Shown here: piece by piece, positions 1-6,757 of the stretch
How positions within the stretch are numbered: the first letter of the stretch is position 1
Layout: each line of letters opens with the position of its first letter
Assembly: GCA_021827885.1 (NCBI GenBank)
Contig: JAKAUD010000228.1
Span: 1 to 7,910 of the forward strand
Source of the DNA: Thermoplasmata archaeon
GTDB lineage: Archaea > Thermoplasmatota > Thermoplasmata > Thermoplasmatales > Thermoplasmataceae
Direction of reading: 5' to 3'
Length of the DNA: 7,910 nt
Translations under genes and position numbers: made by a program
Notes under the pieces: model-generated
Told to the model about the DNA's origin: nothing
Databases searched by the model: none
What the model saw: only the letters and a program-made list of their open reading frames with translations

Positions 1-797
1 TCGCTATCTATTTCGTTATCTAAATATATCTGACTCTCTTGCTTATTTAGGGCGATTATGTTATCATATGATAACAATATTAAAACTGACGAAGCCATGA
101 CCATCTCATAAATGATCTGACTGGATGGTTTAAAGATAGAATTGTTTTTAAAAAGATCTAGTTTGTCATGGACTTCCTTTATGAAAAGGAGCCTCCTTGT
201 CTTAATTTTTCTGTAAAAATCCCTTTTTGTGCTATCTGAGTTTATAACTTCATTGAGCTTTAACTGCATAAGTGCTTCCACTACGATGTTTTTCTCGGGA
301 GTTACCATAAATGCATCATTGTCGTATCCATCCCTATAATTTTTCAATAAAGATAGATAATCTTTATTGGTCTCAAAGGTTTCCAAAACCTTAATTAGAT
401 TATTCATCAAGTTTTCATCTATGAACTTAATAGTTTTTGACTTATCTATGAAGGAAAGAAGGATTAGGATTTCAATCTTATCTAATATATCTTTCAACGC
501 CACATTATCCGGGGTATTTTCGCCTAATTTATTATTCAGCAATTGGTTAAGTTCGTTCAATGATTCCTTTATGGATCTTGAATTTGTGAAGTCGTCAATA
601 ATTTTTTCCAGCGTACTAAAGCGAACGCTACCTTTTAGTTTTTTATTCTCATGAGATAAAAAAGCAAACGTTTTCAGCAAAACAATACTCTTAGGCAAAA
701 GCACTGTATCGCCTATTTTTCCTCCATTTTCTTGATTTAGAAGGAATTTCACCTGGCTTATTATCTGGTGCTCATAGGTGAGATCATCTATATCCAT
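1..797 (-). CDS. Unrecognised helical protein downstream of pAgo, candidate partner or effector (C-terminus cut by window edge)
   Basis: An open frame of 265 codons runs from the ATG at 797-795 to the left edge without a stop, so the C-terminus is missing. I do not recognise the family. The visible part is rich in Leu, Ile, Lys, Asn and Asp and looks mostly alpha-helical, with amphipathic stretches around residues 60-115 and 125-155. A basic cluster (KIKTRR, residues 197-202) follows. The most hydrophobic stretch is residues 232-250 (VMASSVLILLSYDNIIAL), which could be a buried helix or a weak membrane segment. No zinc cysteines, nuclease, TIR, Sir2 or ATPase motif is visible. It lies 61 bases downstream of the pAgo gene on the same strand, with a possible TATA-like element of its own, so it may be co-transcribed or separately boosted. 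A role as pAgo partner is inferred from position only. Low GC matches the pAgo gene. Confidence 0.75.
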   Translation of the reverse strand, partial: MDIDDLTYEHQIISQVKFLLNQENGGKIGDTVLLPKSIVLLKTFAFLSHENKKLKGSVRFSTLEKIIDDFTNSRSIKESLNELNQLLNNKLGENTPDNVALKDILDKIEILILLSFIDKSKTIKFIDENLMNNLIKVLETFETNKDYLSLLKNYRDGYDNDAFMVTPEKNIVVEALMQLKLNEVINSDSTKRDFYRKIKTRRLLFIKEVHDKLDLFKNNSIFKPSSQIIYEMVMASSVLILLSYDNIIALNKQESQIYLDNEIDS

Positions 798-823
798 CTA
801 CTTACAAATGATAACTCTTGGTA

Positions 824-833
824 CTTTAATAAA
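824..833 (-). promoter_or_regulatory. Possible TATA box for the gene starting at 797
   Basis: Read on the minus strand this is TTTATTAAAG, centred about 32 bases ahead of the ATG at 797. That would put transcription start about 5 bases before the start codon, as in nearly leaderless archaeal mRNAs. The region is AT-rich throughout, so a chance match is possible. The gene could equally be read from the upstream pAgo transcript. Confidence 0.35.
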
Positions 834-858
834 TTTGCCTATTTATAAATGTTTATAT

Positions 859-2490
859 TTAAATGAGATAATTGATATTGAAGCTTCCCTGGACTGATGT
901 TAGAAATGTTATATTTTTTTCCTTCAAAGAAACAGGTTCTATTTTTGTTATATGTTTAATAGAGTGTACTCTATAAATTCTTTTCTTAGAGAGCCATACT
1001 ACATTCTTAATATCGTTCTCAGAGATGTCTTCATCTTCTGGATAAAGTATACTTACGTATGTGCTGAACAACTGTGGATAAAGTGATTGTTCTGTTGCGA
1101 CCTTTATGACTGCCATATTTTTTCCTATTACTTTATACGGTATTTTGAGTTCCCTTTCCGTGTTATATAAGAAATTATCAGCAAATCCCAGCATTCTTGT
1201 GCTTATATAGTATACCCTGTTAATTAATATTCCTTCGTTTTTAAGAGTGTCTATTAGTTTCATCATACTCTTTCTGTTGATCTCTTTCGTTACAACTATA
1301 TTGAAATAGAAAGGATCCATTTGGTTATCACTGACTGTTGTATTGCCTTTTTTGATAAATTTGCCCGCCTCCTCCACATCAAATATATTAAAATAATTCC
1401 TTCCTGAAAATACGTTAATGTTTTCTGTGCTTGTCAAAGTTTCAATCATGTAATCTATATTTTCAGACATTATGTAGGAAACCGTAAACAGTTTTCTGTA
1501 TTTTCTATCCGATTCGTTTAAAATAGAGTCTGCGTCAATGTAGATGAATCCTGCTATTTTTTCATTGACAAAGTGATCTGGGCTAAGGTACAGGTCATGA
1601 GTTTGCGTTTTTTTATAAATCTCCATTAAAACCATATTAAAGGCATATGAACTGGAAACTTTTCCATTTAGAATAGTACCATCTATTTTAATATGTTGGA
1701 ATGGGAGTCCATGGTTAAGAAAATATTCCTTTGAATCCATGTAGAACTGATTATCGCTATTCCTTATTAAAATTACATTAATGATATTTCTATTTTTATT
1801 TGGTGAATTTGGAATGGAAGTATAATTATAAGCATTATAATTCTCATTTACATTTGAACCATAGGCTTCTAACTTTCTAATGAACAAATTAGCTGACGAG
1901 TTTTTATCGCTTATAGTATTAGTAAGATCAACCACTCTAAAAGAAAAGGGCTTAATTTCAGCTATTTTATTCAAAATCATATTTATATTATTTGAGAAAT
2001 CTTCGTAAGTGATCGCATTCTGGTTAAAATTTACTAACCACTTGTTCGTATCTATTTTATTTTCATTACTATATGAAAAAGCATAAAAATTGATGTCCTT
2101 TCCACCGACGCTTAATTGCATGGACATCCCTAATTTCACTTTGATGGTTTCAATGTCATTTGTTGCAATTGCTCTTACTTCGTAACCCTTCATGTATCTA
2201 TATATGCTCGGATTTCTAAATATGGGTCTGAATGAAATGAAAAGTTTCTTCAAATTTCCTATCTTTTTTTCATTGAGTATTATCCTCCAATGGATATTCG
2301 TATTTATTGAAATATCGATATAGTTTTCCTTAAGGCTCTTTCCGTATTTATTCGTGACAACAACTGTTTCAGCCTTGATACCTTTCGATTGAAAATAATT
2401 TAGTAAGTTAATGTATATTTCTCTTCTATTTATCTTGTGATTATGTTCAAGATCATCAGAGATATATAGCGTTGCAAAGTCATCAGGCAT
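859..2490 (-). CDS. Prokaryotic Argonaute (MID-PIWI, PAZ not apparent), probably catalytically inactive
   Basis: A 543-residue pAgo. Residues 238-300 match the MID domain of A. fulgidus Ago as I remember it: Y250, K254, Q265 and K293 align with the four residues that bind the guide 5' phosphate (Y123, K127, Q137, K163), around a shared GLPFQ/SIPSQ turn. The PIWI domain begins near residue 310 (IAGFIYIDADS). D319 sits where the first catalytic Asp lies, but the second Asp position reads VVTKEIN (K402/E403). The C-terminal block WLSKK then EPVSL (499-522) parallels AfAgo YLSKMNW and LPVTV, with no Asp or His at the last catalytic position. The protein ends in a hydrophobic residue, as pAgos do. 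It is therefore probably a guide binder without slicing. Residues 1 to about 175 are unassigned. The ATG at 2490 is preferred over the GTG at 2499 because GAGGTG lies 6 bases ahead of it. It follows the SWIM gene by 39 bases. Short or truncated long-B pAgo cannot be decided by eye. Confidence 0.85.
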   Translation of the reverse strand: MPDDFATLYISDDLEHNHKINRREIYINLLNYFQSKGIKAETVVVTNKYGKSLKENYIDISINTNIHWRIILNEKKIGNLKKLFISFRPIFRNPSIYRYMKGYEVRAIATNDIETIKVKLGMSMQLSVGGKDINFYAFSYSNENKIDTNKWLVNFNQNAITYEDFSNNINMILNKIAEIKPFSFRVVDLTNTISDKNSSANLFIRKLEAYGSNVNENYNAYNYTSIPNSPNKNRNIINVILIRNSDNQFYMDSKEYFLNHGLPFQHIKIDGTILNGKVSSSYAFNMVLMEIYKKTQTHDLYLSPDHFVNEKIAGFIYIDADSILNESDRKYRKLFTVSYIMSENIDYMIETLTSTENINVFSGRNYFNIFDVEEAGKFIKKGNTTVSDNQMDPFYFNIVVTKEINRKSMMKLIDTLKNEGILINRVYYISTRMLGFADNFLYNTERELKIPYKVIGKNMAVIKVATEQSLYPQLFSTYVSILYPEDEDISENDIKNVVWLSKKRIYRVHSIKHITKIEPVSLKEKNITFLTSVQGSFNINYLI

Positions 2491-2496
2491 TTTCAG

Positions 2497-2502
2497 CACC
2501 TC
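2497..2502 (-). promoter_or_regulatory. Shine-Dalgarno site deciding the pAgo start
   Basis: On the minus strand GAGGTG matches the core of the archaeal anti-SD complement and lies 6 bases before the ATG at 2490. The upstream in-frame GTG at 2499 falls inside this site, so it is an unlikely start. An internal ribosome site here also fits translation of pAgo from a polycistronic mRNA. Confidence 0.6.
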
Positions 2503-2529
2503 TTATGAGAATTCTATTTCTATTTACAA

Positions 2530-2889
2530 TCATTCTAATCTCACTCCGCAATGCTTACAGAATATTGCATCGGATTCATTGCTTGTATGGCAATTCACGC
2601 AAACTTTTGCCTTCTCTTTATAGTGCATCATCATCTTCTGGACATGCGGATATGTCCATGCTGCCTTCACATGCCAGCAGTCATATGAATCGTCATGTTC
2701 GCACCACAGCCTGAATTCCCCATTTCCGTTCCTCTTCACATAGATGTTGAATATCCTTGAAGGCTTGCCTGGCCTGACTTCCTCTACTGTGATGTGATCG
2801 TCCATTACATTGATGTGGAACAGAAGATTGAGATGCTTTGCCATCTCTGCCTCTTCATCTGTCATTGTGAGTTCTCTCCATTTATTCAT
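2530..2889 (-). CDS. Small SWIM-like zinc-finger plus zinc-ribbon protein, first gene of the pAgo operon
   Basis: A 119-residue protein with two likely zinc sites. C63-x-H65 and C71-x-H73 (WCEH then DCWHV) resemble a SWIM finger with His in place of the second Cys. SWIM fingers are known from SWI2/SNF2 helicases, MuDR transposases and small archaeal proteins, where they bind DNA or protein. The C-terminus is a zinc ribbon, C97-x2-C100 and C111-x2-C114 (FCKHCG). I do not recognise a specific family. The ATG at 2889 is chosen because it lies just behind a TATA-like box. An in-frame TTG at 2898 and an ATG at 2865 (GGAGAG 9 bases upstream of the latter) are alternatives. The stop is 39 bases from the pAgo ATG on the same strand, which suggests an operon. 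GC near 44% is far above the pAgo gene, so it may be a resident gene beside an acquired one. Its role with pAgo is unproven. Confidence 0.75.
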   Translation of the reverse strand: MNKWRELTMTDEEAEMAKHLNLLFHINVMDDHITVEEVRPGKPSRIFNIYVKRNGNGEFRLWCEHDDSYDCWHVKAAWTYPHVQKMMMHYKEKAKVCVNCHTSNESDAIFCKHCGVRLE

Positions 2890-2914
2890 TATTATCAATC
2901 TCTTTTATTTTTTG

Positions 2915-2932
2915 ACAATATATATATTTTTC
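2915..2932 (-). promoter_or_regulatory. Probable TATA box of the SWIM/pAgo operon
   Basis: On the minus strand an AATATATATATTG tract is centred near 2922, about 33 bases ahead of the ATG at 2889. Start of transcription would be near 2896, giving a leader of about 7 bases. No comparably placed box was found in the 39 bases before the pAgo gene, which supports one shared transcript. Confidence 0.5.
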
Positions 2933-3076
2933 AAGGCATCGCATAATTTATGTTCCTCTATTGAATCATGCTACTGCGGAGAAGTAAATTAAGATTTGTA
3001 ACAGCCAATGAAAGCAGAGTTTACTTAAATCTTTGCTTAATTTTTTGGCTCCATAGTTTGTTTTCTCCAAGAAGGG
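2933..3076. other. Divergent intergenic region between the pAgo operon and the restriction operon
   Basis: About 145 bases lie between the outward-facing TATA elements. No good small ORF with a start signal is seen. The heptamers AAGTAAA (2982-2988) and AAGATTT (2991-2997) recur as reverse complements at 3020-3026 and 3027-3033, but not in nested order, so they do not form one clean hairpin. They could be regulator half-sites or chance in AT-rich DNA. Confidence 0.4.
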
Positions 3077-3084
3077 TATTTATA
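3077..3084 (+). promoter_or_regulatory. TATA box of the zinc-ribbon / Type IIG operon
   Basis: TATTTATA is centred about 26 bases before the ATG at 3106, the archaeal spacing for a transcript that begins at or beside the start codon. This placement supports the 53-residue reading of the next gene and argues against the longer in-frame start at 2968, which lies upstream of the promoter. Confidence 0.6.
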
Positions 3085-3105
3085 CCATGTTCTTATAATT
3101 TGAAC

Positions 3106-3267
3106 ATGATTTGCCCATCCTGTAAAAATGAAAGCCAACTGAACTTTCTAAACCAGTGGGGTTTTGCACAATTCACAGTTAAGAGGTTTGAATGCACGAA
3201 TTGTAAGGAGAGATTCAATTCTTATGAACAAAAAGGGGAGATAAAATTCACTATACCTCGTTATTAG
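3106..3267 (+). CDS. 53-residue zinc-ribbon protein preceding the Type IIG enzyme
   Basis: A very small protein with one treble-clef or zinc-ribbon site: C3-x2-C6 (CPSC) and C30-x2-C33 (CTNC), separated by 23 residues containing an aromatic stretch (FLNQWGF). A basic and aromatic tail follows (KERFNSYEQKG). Such ribbons commonly bind nucleic acid or act as transcription factors, but I cannot name the family. The frame is open upstream to an ATG at 2968. That part (Leu, Arg, Ser rich, no conserved look) is unlikely to be coding, because the TATA box places transcription start near 3106. The stop is 15 bases before the Type IIG start, so the two are almost certainly co-transcribed. A role as transcriptional controller of the restriction gene, like a C protein, is possible, though C proteins are helix-turn-helix. 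A structural partner is the alternative. Confidence 0.75.
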   Translation: MICPSCKNESQLNFLNQWGFAQFTVKRFECTNCKERFNSYEQKGEIKFTIPRY

Positions 3268-3282
3268 TAGGAAAGTGATTGC

Positions 3283-6200
3283 ATGGTTCAAACTTCGTTT
3301 AGAGTAAAGGAAGATAAAATCGAAGACCAGACACTGAACGCGTTTCGGGATTTTTTATTTAATCAGTTCAAAGAGCTTGTTTTAGAAATACCTGACCGAG
3401 TCAGACTTCAGGAGATTATTAGGGGACGCACATTAATGCGAGATGATCTGCGACACAGAACCAAACCTGAGGATGCAACAGAAGATATCCTCATTACCCC
3501 CATTTTAGAATTCTTGGGTTATAAGCAGAATGTATCGTACTTTAGGAGGACGGGTTCCAATTCGGGACAGAGCAGAAAGGAATGTGACTATACTTTATTT
3601 GTAGATCAAGAAAAAATTTTGGTTGAATCAGAACCTTTGGGAAAAAATCTTTTCAAGGTTGGTGTCGGTGTCAAACAGTTAGCTGGTTATCTGGACATCC
3701 GGTCATTTAACTCTGAGATTGGGATTGCCACTAATGGCCTCAACTGGGTGCTGGTAAAGTATAATGTTGAGAAATTTGGCGTTGATGTTATCGATCAGAT
3801 TGATCTTCTTTCTTTTTTACAGGAATTTCTTGGAACAAAACCACTAGATAACACTTCAGCTATCTTGGAGAATTTCTACAGGACCTTCTCGAAGCAATTC
3901 ATTGTTGAAACAGCAAAAGAATTGGAAATAACTTTAGATATTTCCAAGAAAAATGTAAGTAGAAAATTTTATAATGACTATATAAAGTTAGTTTTCGGGG
4001 TTGAAAATAACGGGGAACACTCTTACTGCCTCATAGACGGAATCCAAGGGAGCGGACTTACCGAGGTTCAGAAGCGGAAATTCGCAATAACACTGATGAA
4101 TAGATTGATTTTCATTAAGTTCCTTGAGGATCGAGTACTTACAAGAAACAATTTGCTAAAAGACCTCTTGGACAATTACAATAGCCTTAAGGAAAAGGAA
4201 AACACTCTGAACTTTTATGACACCTATCTAAAAAAGCTTTTTTATAAAGTATTCAATACAAGTATAATCAAAAGGGATTATGAGGTATCTAACTCTCCTT
4301 TTTTTTCAGATTTGCCGTATCTTAACGGTGGTCTCTTTAGGGAGAGCTTCCAAAACGAAGGAAATATTAGGGTTGAAGACGACATATTGATCAAAATCAT
4401 TAATAGTCTACTACTGGGGTATAGCTTTAGTATAATTTCTCAAAAAGCGACTGAGTATTCATCAGAGACTGAGAATATTCTTGATCCCGATATTTTAGGT
4501 TATGTTTTCGAGAAAACTATCAATTTTTTAACGTCTCCAGGAGATAATGCTAGAAAGCAGAAAGGTGCTTACTATACACCAGAGCAAATCACTAATCATA
4601 TGTCAGAGAAGGCCATATTTTATAAAATTTTAGAGAAAATAAAGGAAGGGCTATCAGATTCAAATTGGACTGAATCTGACATATCGAAGTTGAGTACTAT
4701 TGCCGAAGTAGCAACAATGAACAATATGCATGAAGGAACAGCAAAGAACATTCTAAAGAGGATTGATGAATTGAAAGTGGTTGATCCGGCTTGTGGTAGT
4801 GGACATTTCTTAACAGCCGCCTTAAAACTTATTGTTTACATTAGAAAAACCATCGCAGAGAAAGCCGGTTTATCCGTTGACTTGTATGAGCTTAAAAGAA
4901 GTACAATTAGCCTTAACCTTTACGGGATAGATATTGAAGAACCTGCTGTAGAAATAGCTAAGTTAAGACTTTGGTTATCACTTATTGAAGAGGTTGATTC
5001 TGAAAATGTGAATTCTATAAAGACACTTCCCAATATTGAATACAACATAATCTTGGGTGATAGCTTAATAGGCTGGAATGGTGAGTCACTTATTCAAGGA
5101 ACATTGGGTGAAATTAGGGATGAAAGATTAATTGGAATTTTCGAAGGCTTAGAAGTTTACTTTGCTGATGATCCAATCGGGTGTTCCCGTCTAGATAAAG
5201 TAAAAGAACATTTGTTTAAGGAGCATCCCAAGGTTAAAGACCTAACAATTGCTTACTCTAATTTAAAGCAAATGTACATTATAGAGCAAGGAGAAAGGGC
5301 GGTAATCATTAAAAGGATATTAGAAACAATTAGGGCTAAGATTTATGCTTTTATCAACCCTATTTTTGAAGAATATATTAACAGAACCTATTTTAATCCG
5401 GTTAGATCGAACCCTAACAGGCCAAAATTCAGAGTGAATAATGGGATTCACTGGACTCTAGATTTTACTGAGGTATTTGATAATGGGGGTTTTGATGTTG
5501 TGATTGGCAATCCTCCTTATGGATTCAAATTTGAGCAGATTAATAGAGATTATCTTAGAGCGAGATTCGTGAGCAGCTCAGAGAATGGAAACTCTGCAAT
5601 GATGTTTATCGAAAGAGCCTTGGAACTTTTAAAAGAAAATGGCTACCTTTGCTTTATAGTTCCAAAATCCCTTGCTTTTGCTCAGGTTTGGGAAGAAGGA
5701 AGAAGAATTGTTGTGGAACACCTTAGTTGGACTATAGATGTGAGTAAGGCATTTCTAGATGTTAAGCTAGAACAGATGATTATCGGCTTGTTGAAAAACA
5801 GTCATTGCCTCACCTACGAGAACGAGAGAATAGATTCGCATGCTGTAGTGACTCTCGAAAAAGAAGTGCTGGAAAAAACTGGGACTATCTTATTTAGTGG
5901 TTCTAAGGATGAAATTAATATTCTCAAAAAGATGAATGCTTCAGGACGTTACTTTCGAGACATATCGACTACTAGGAGAGGACTCCCCCTTCAATCCTTT
6001 TTAACAGATTCTAAAACAAATTTTCCTGTAGTGATGGGTAGAAATATTTCCCAATACAGAATAGAAACACCCGGTCAGTATTTACCCAATGACACAATTA
6101 AAGACCAAAATCCGGAGGTCTTAGATTTTCTCAAAAACGCCAAGGTAGTTTCACAAAGAATAGTTGCACATATTCAGAACCCTGTTCCACATTTGGTAAT

Positions 6201-6606
6201 AATGAGTGCAGTTAATGAAAAAGGTCTCCTCACTATTGATACGGTTGAAAATACGATGATTACAAATAACCAGTATTCGGCATATTTCTTGGTGGCATTG
6301 CTCAATTCAAAAATTGTCGCGTGGTATTGTTATAGATTTGTGTTTTCTAATGCGATAAGGTCTATGGACCTCGATGGTTATTACATTGGAAAAATCCCTT
6401 TACCTTCTAGCAATAAATTCATAAAGGAAATAAATAGTTTCATTGAAGAAAATCAAGAGATTTTTGAAGCTTATGGTCTAACCACTATATCAGATGAAAA
6501 AATAAATAAGAAAATTATAGAAATTGAGAAACTTATTGGCAAAGCGTATGGTCTTTCAGAAAAGGAAATTGAATTTGTGAACATTGAAAGGCTTTCATTG
6601 ACATAA
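3283..6606 (+). CDS. Type IIG-like restriction-modification enzyme (nuclease, N6-adenine methylase and specificity in one chain)
   Basis: A 1107-residue single-chain enzyme. The N-terminal 160 residues look like an HsdR-type PD-(D/E)XK nuclease: E67, D102 (ECDYTLF), E115-S-E117 and the Q132-LAG-Y136 motif, then a TNGLNW-like strand. ESE replaces the usual ExK, as BamHI also does with ExE. A helical linker spans about 165-420. The methylase has GAYYTP (428-433, motif X), DPACGSG (501-507, AdoMet-binding motif I) and NPPY (743-746, catalytic motif IV), the gamma-class order for N6-adenine. The C-terminal part, from about 890, has LLNSK (1006-1010) and GKIPLP (1036-1041), as in TaqI-like or Eco57I-like target recognition domains. 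It would methylate host sites and cut unmodified DNA. The start has AGTGAT 4 bases before it, and a zinc-ribbon gene precedes it by 15 bases. BREX PglX is the main alternative, but the nuclease domain and lack of other brx genes argue against it. No recognition site can be read from the sequence. Confidence 0.9.
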   Translation: MVQTSFRVKEDKIEDQTLNAFRDFLFNQFKELVLEIPDRVRLQEIIRGRTLMRDDLRHRTKPEDATEDILITPILEFLGYKQNVSYFRRTGSNSGQSRKECDYTLFVDQEKILVESEPLGKNLFKVGVGVKQLAGYLDIRSFNSEIGIATNGLNWVLVKYNVEKFGVDVIDQIDLLSFLQEFLGTKPLDNTSAILENFYRTFSKQFIVETAKELEITLDISKKNVSRKFYNDYIKLVFGVENNGEHSYCLIDGIQGSGLTEVQKRKFAITLMNRLIFIKFLEDRVLTRNNLLKDLLDNYNSLKEKENTLNFYDTYLKKLFYKVFNTSIIKRDYEVSNSPFFSDLPYLNGGLFRESFQNEGNIRVEDDILIKIINSLLLGYSFSIISQKATEYSSETENILDPDILGYVFEKTINFLTSPGDNARKQKGAYYTPEQITNHMSEKAIFYKILEKIKEGLSDSNWTESDISKLSTIAEVATMNNMHEGTAKNILKRIDELKVVDPACGSGHFLTAALKLIVYIRKTIAEKAGLSVDLYELKRSTISLNLYGIDIEEPAVEIAKLRLWLSLIEEVDSENVNSIKTLPNIEYNIILGDSLIGWNGESLIQGTLGEIRDERLIGIFEGLEVYFADDPIGCSRLDKVKEHLFKEHPKVKDLTIAYSNLKQMYIIEQGERAVIIKRILETIRAKIYAFINPIFEEYINRTYFNPVRSNPNRPKFRVNNGIHWTLDFTEVFDNGGFDVVIGNPPYGFKFEQINRDYLRARFVSSSENGNSAMMFIERALELLKENGYLCFIVPKSLAFAQVWEEGRRIVVEHLSWTIDVSKAFLDVKLEQMIIGLLKNSHCLTYENERIDSHAVVTLEKEVLEKTGTILFSGSKDEINILKKMNASGRYFRDISTTRRGLPLQSFLTDSKTNFPVVMGRNISQYRIETPGQYLPNDTIKDQNPEVLDFLKNAKVVSQRIVAHIQNPVPHLVIMSAVNEKGLLTIDTVENTMITNNQYSAYFLVALLNSKIVAWYCYRFVFSNAIRSMDLDGYYIGKIPLPSSNKFIKEINSFIEENQEIFEAYGLTTISDEKINKKIIEIEKLIGKAYGLSEKEIEFVNIERLSLT

Positions 6607-6668
6607 CCTTAAAACTTTCCTGCAGATGAGAATTCAAAAAAAATTGAAAGTTGAATAATCTAAGGTTA
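6604..6668. repeat. Imperfect inverted repeat just after the restriction gene
   Basis: TAACCTTA (6604-6611) and AACTTTC (6613-6619) pair with GAAAGTT (6646-6652) and TAAGGTTA (6661-6668). This forms a two-part stem with a 1-base gap on one side, an 8-base bulge on the other and a loop of 26 bases. It begins at the stop codon. It might act as an mRNA 3' hairpin or mark a boundary of the acquired segment. The pairing is AU-rich and could be weak. Confidence 0.4.
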
Positions 6669-6718
6669 GTCTTTTAGGCACAATCACTTAACGAATTAGT
6701 ATTTTCTCTCATTTACTC

Positions 6719-6728
6719 ATTTTTTTCC
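6719..6728 (+). terminator. Possible T-run terminator of the restriction operon
   Basis: Seven consecutive T (6720-6726), with more T-rich sequence on both sides, lie about 115 bases after the restriction stop. Archaeal RNA polymerase stops at such runs without needing a hairpin. It immediately precedes a TATA box for the next operon. The length is modest, so confidence is limited. Confidence 0.35.
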
Positions 6729-6734
6729 TTTATA
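6729..6734 (+). promoter_or_regulatory. TATA box for the small ORF / radical SAM operon
   Basis: TTTATA is centred about 27 bases ahead of the ATG at 6758, the exact spacing for leaderless archaeal transcription. This is the main support for treating the 50-codon frame at 6758 as real. Confidence 0.5.
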
Positions 6735-6757
6735 GAAACATTTTAGGGATTCCGGGC

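Noticed and set aside
367..654. Plus-strand open frame of 95 codons
   Set aside because: It lies opposite the continuous minus-strand gene at 1-797, is Ser/Phe rich, and has no start signal.
859..2490. pPIWI-RE family identity
   Set aside because: That family is larger and travels with a DinG-type helicase and a nuclease gene, neither of which is here. The MID pocket matches AfAgo-type pAgo instead.
2472..2714. Plus-strand open frame of 80 codons
   Set aside because: It lies opposite the well-supported SWIM/zinc-ribbon gene. The His/Ser-rich translation is an antisense shadow.
2810..2992. Plus-strand open frame of 60 codons
   Set aside because: It overlaps the start and promoter of the SWIM gene on the opposite strand and has no promoter of its own.
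2982..3033. Hairpin in the divergent intergenic region
   Set aside because: The matching heptamers AAGTAAA and AAGATTT recur as reverse complements in the wrong order for a nested stem.
2968..3105. N-terminal extension of the zinc-ribbon gene from an ATG at 2968
   Set aside because: It lies upstream of the TATA box at 3077-3084, and its translation lacks any conserved look.
3283..6606. BREX PglX
   Set aside because: A HsdR-like nuclease domain is at the N-terminus and no other brx genes are in the window.
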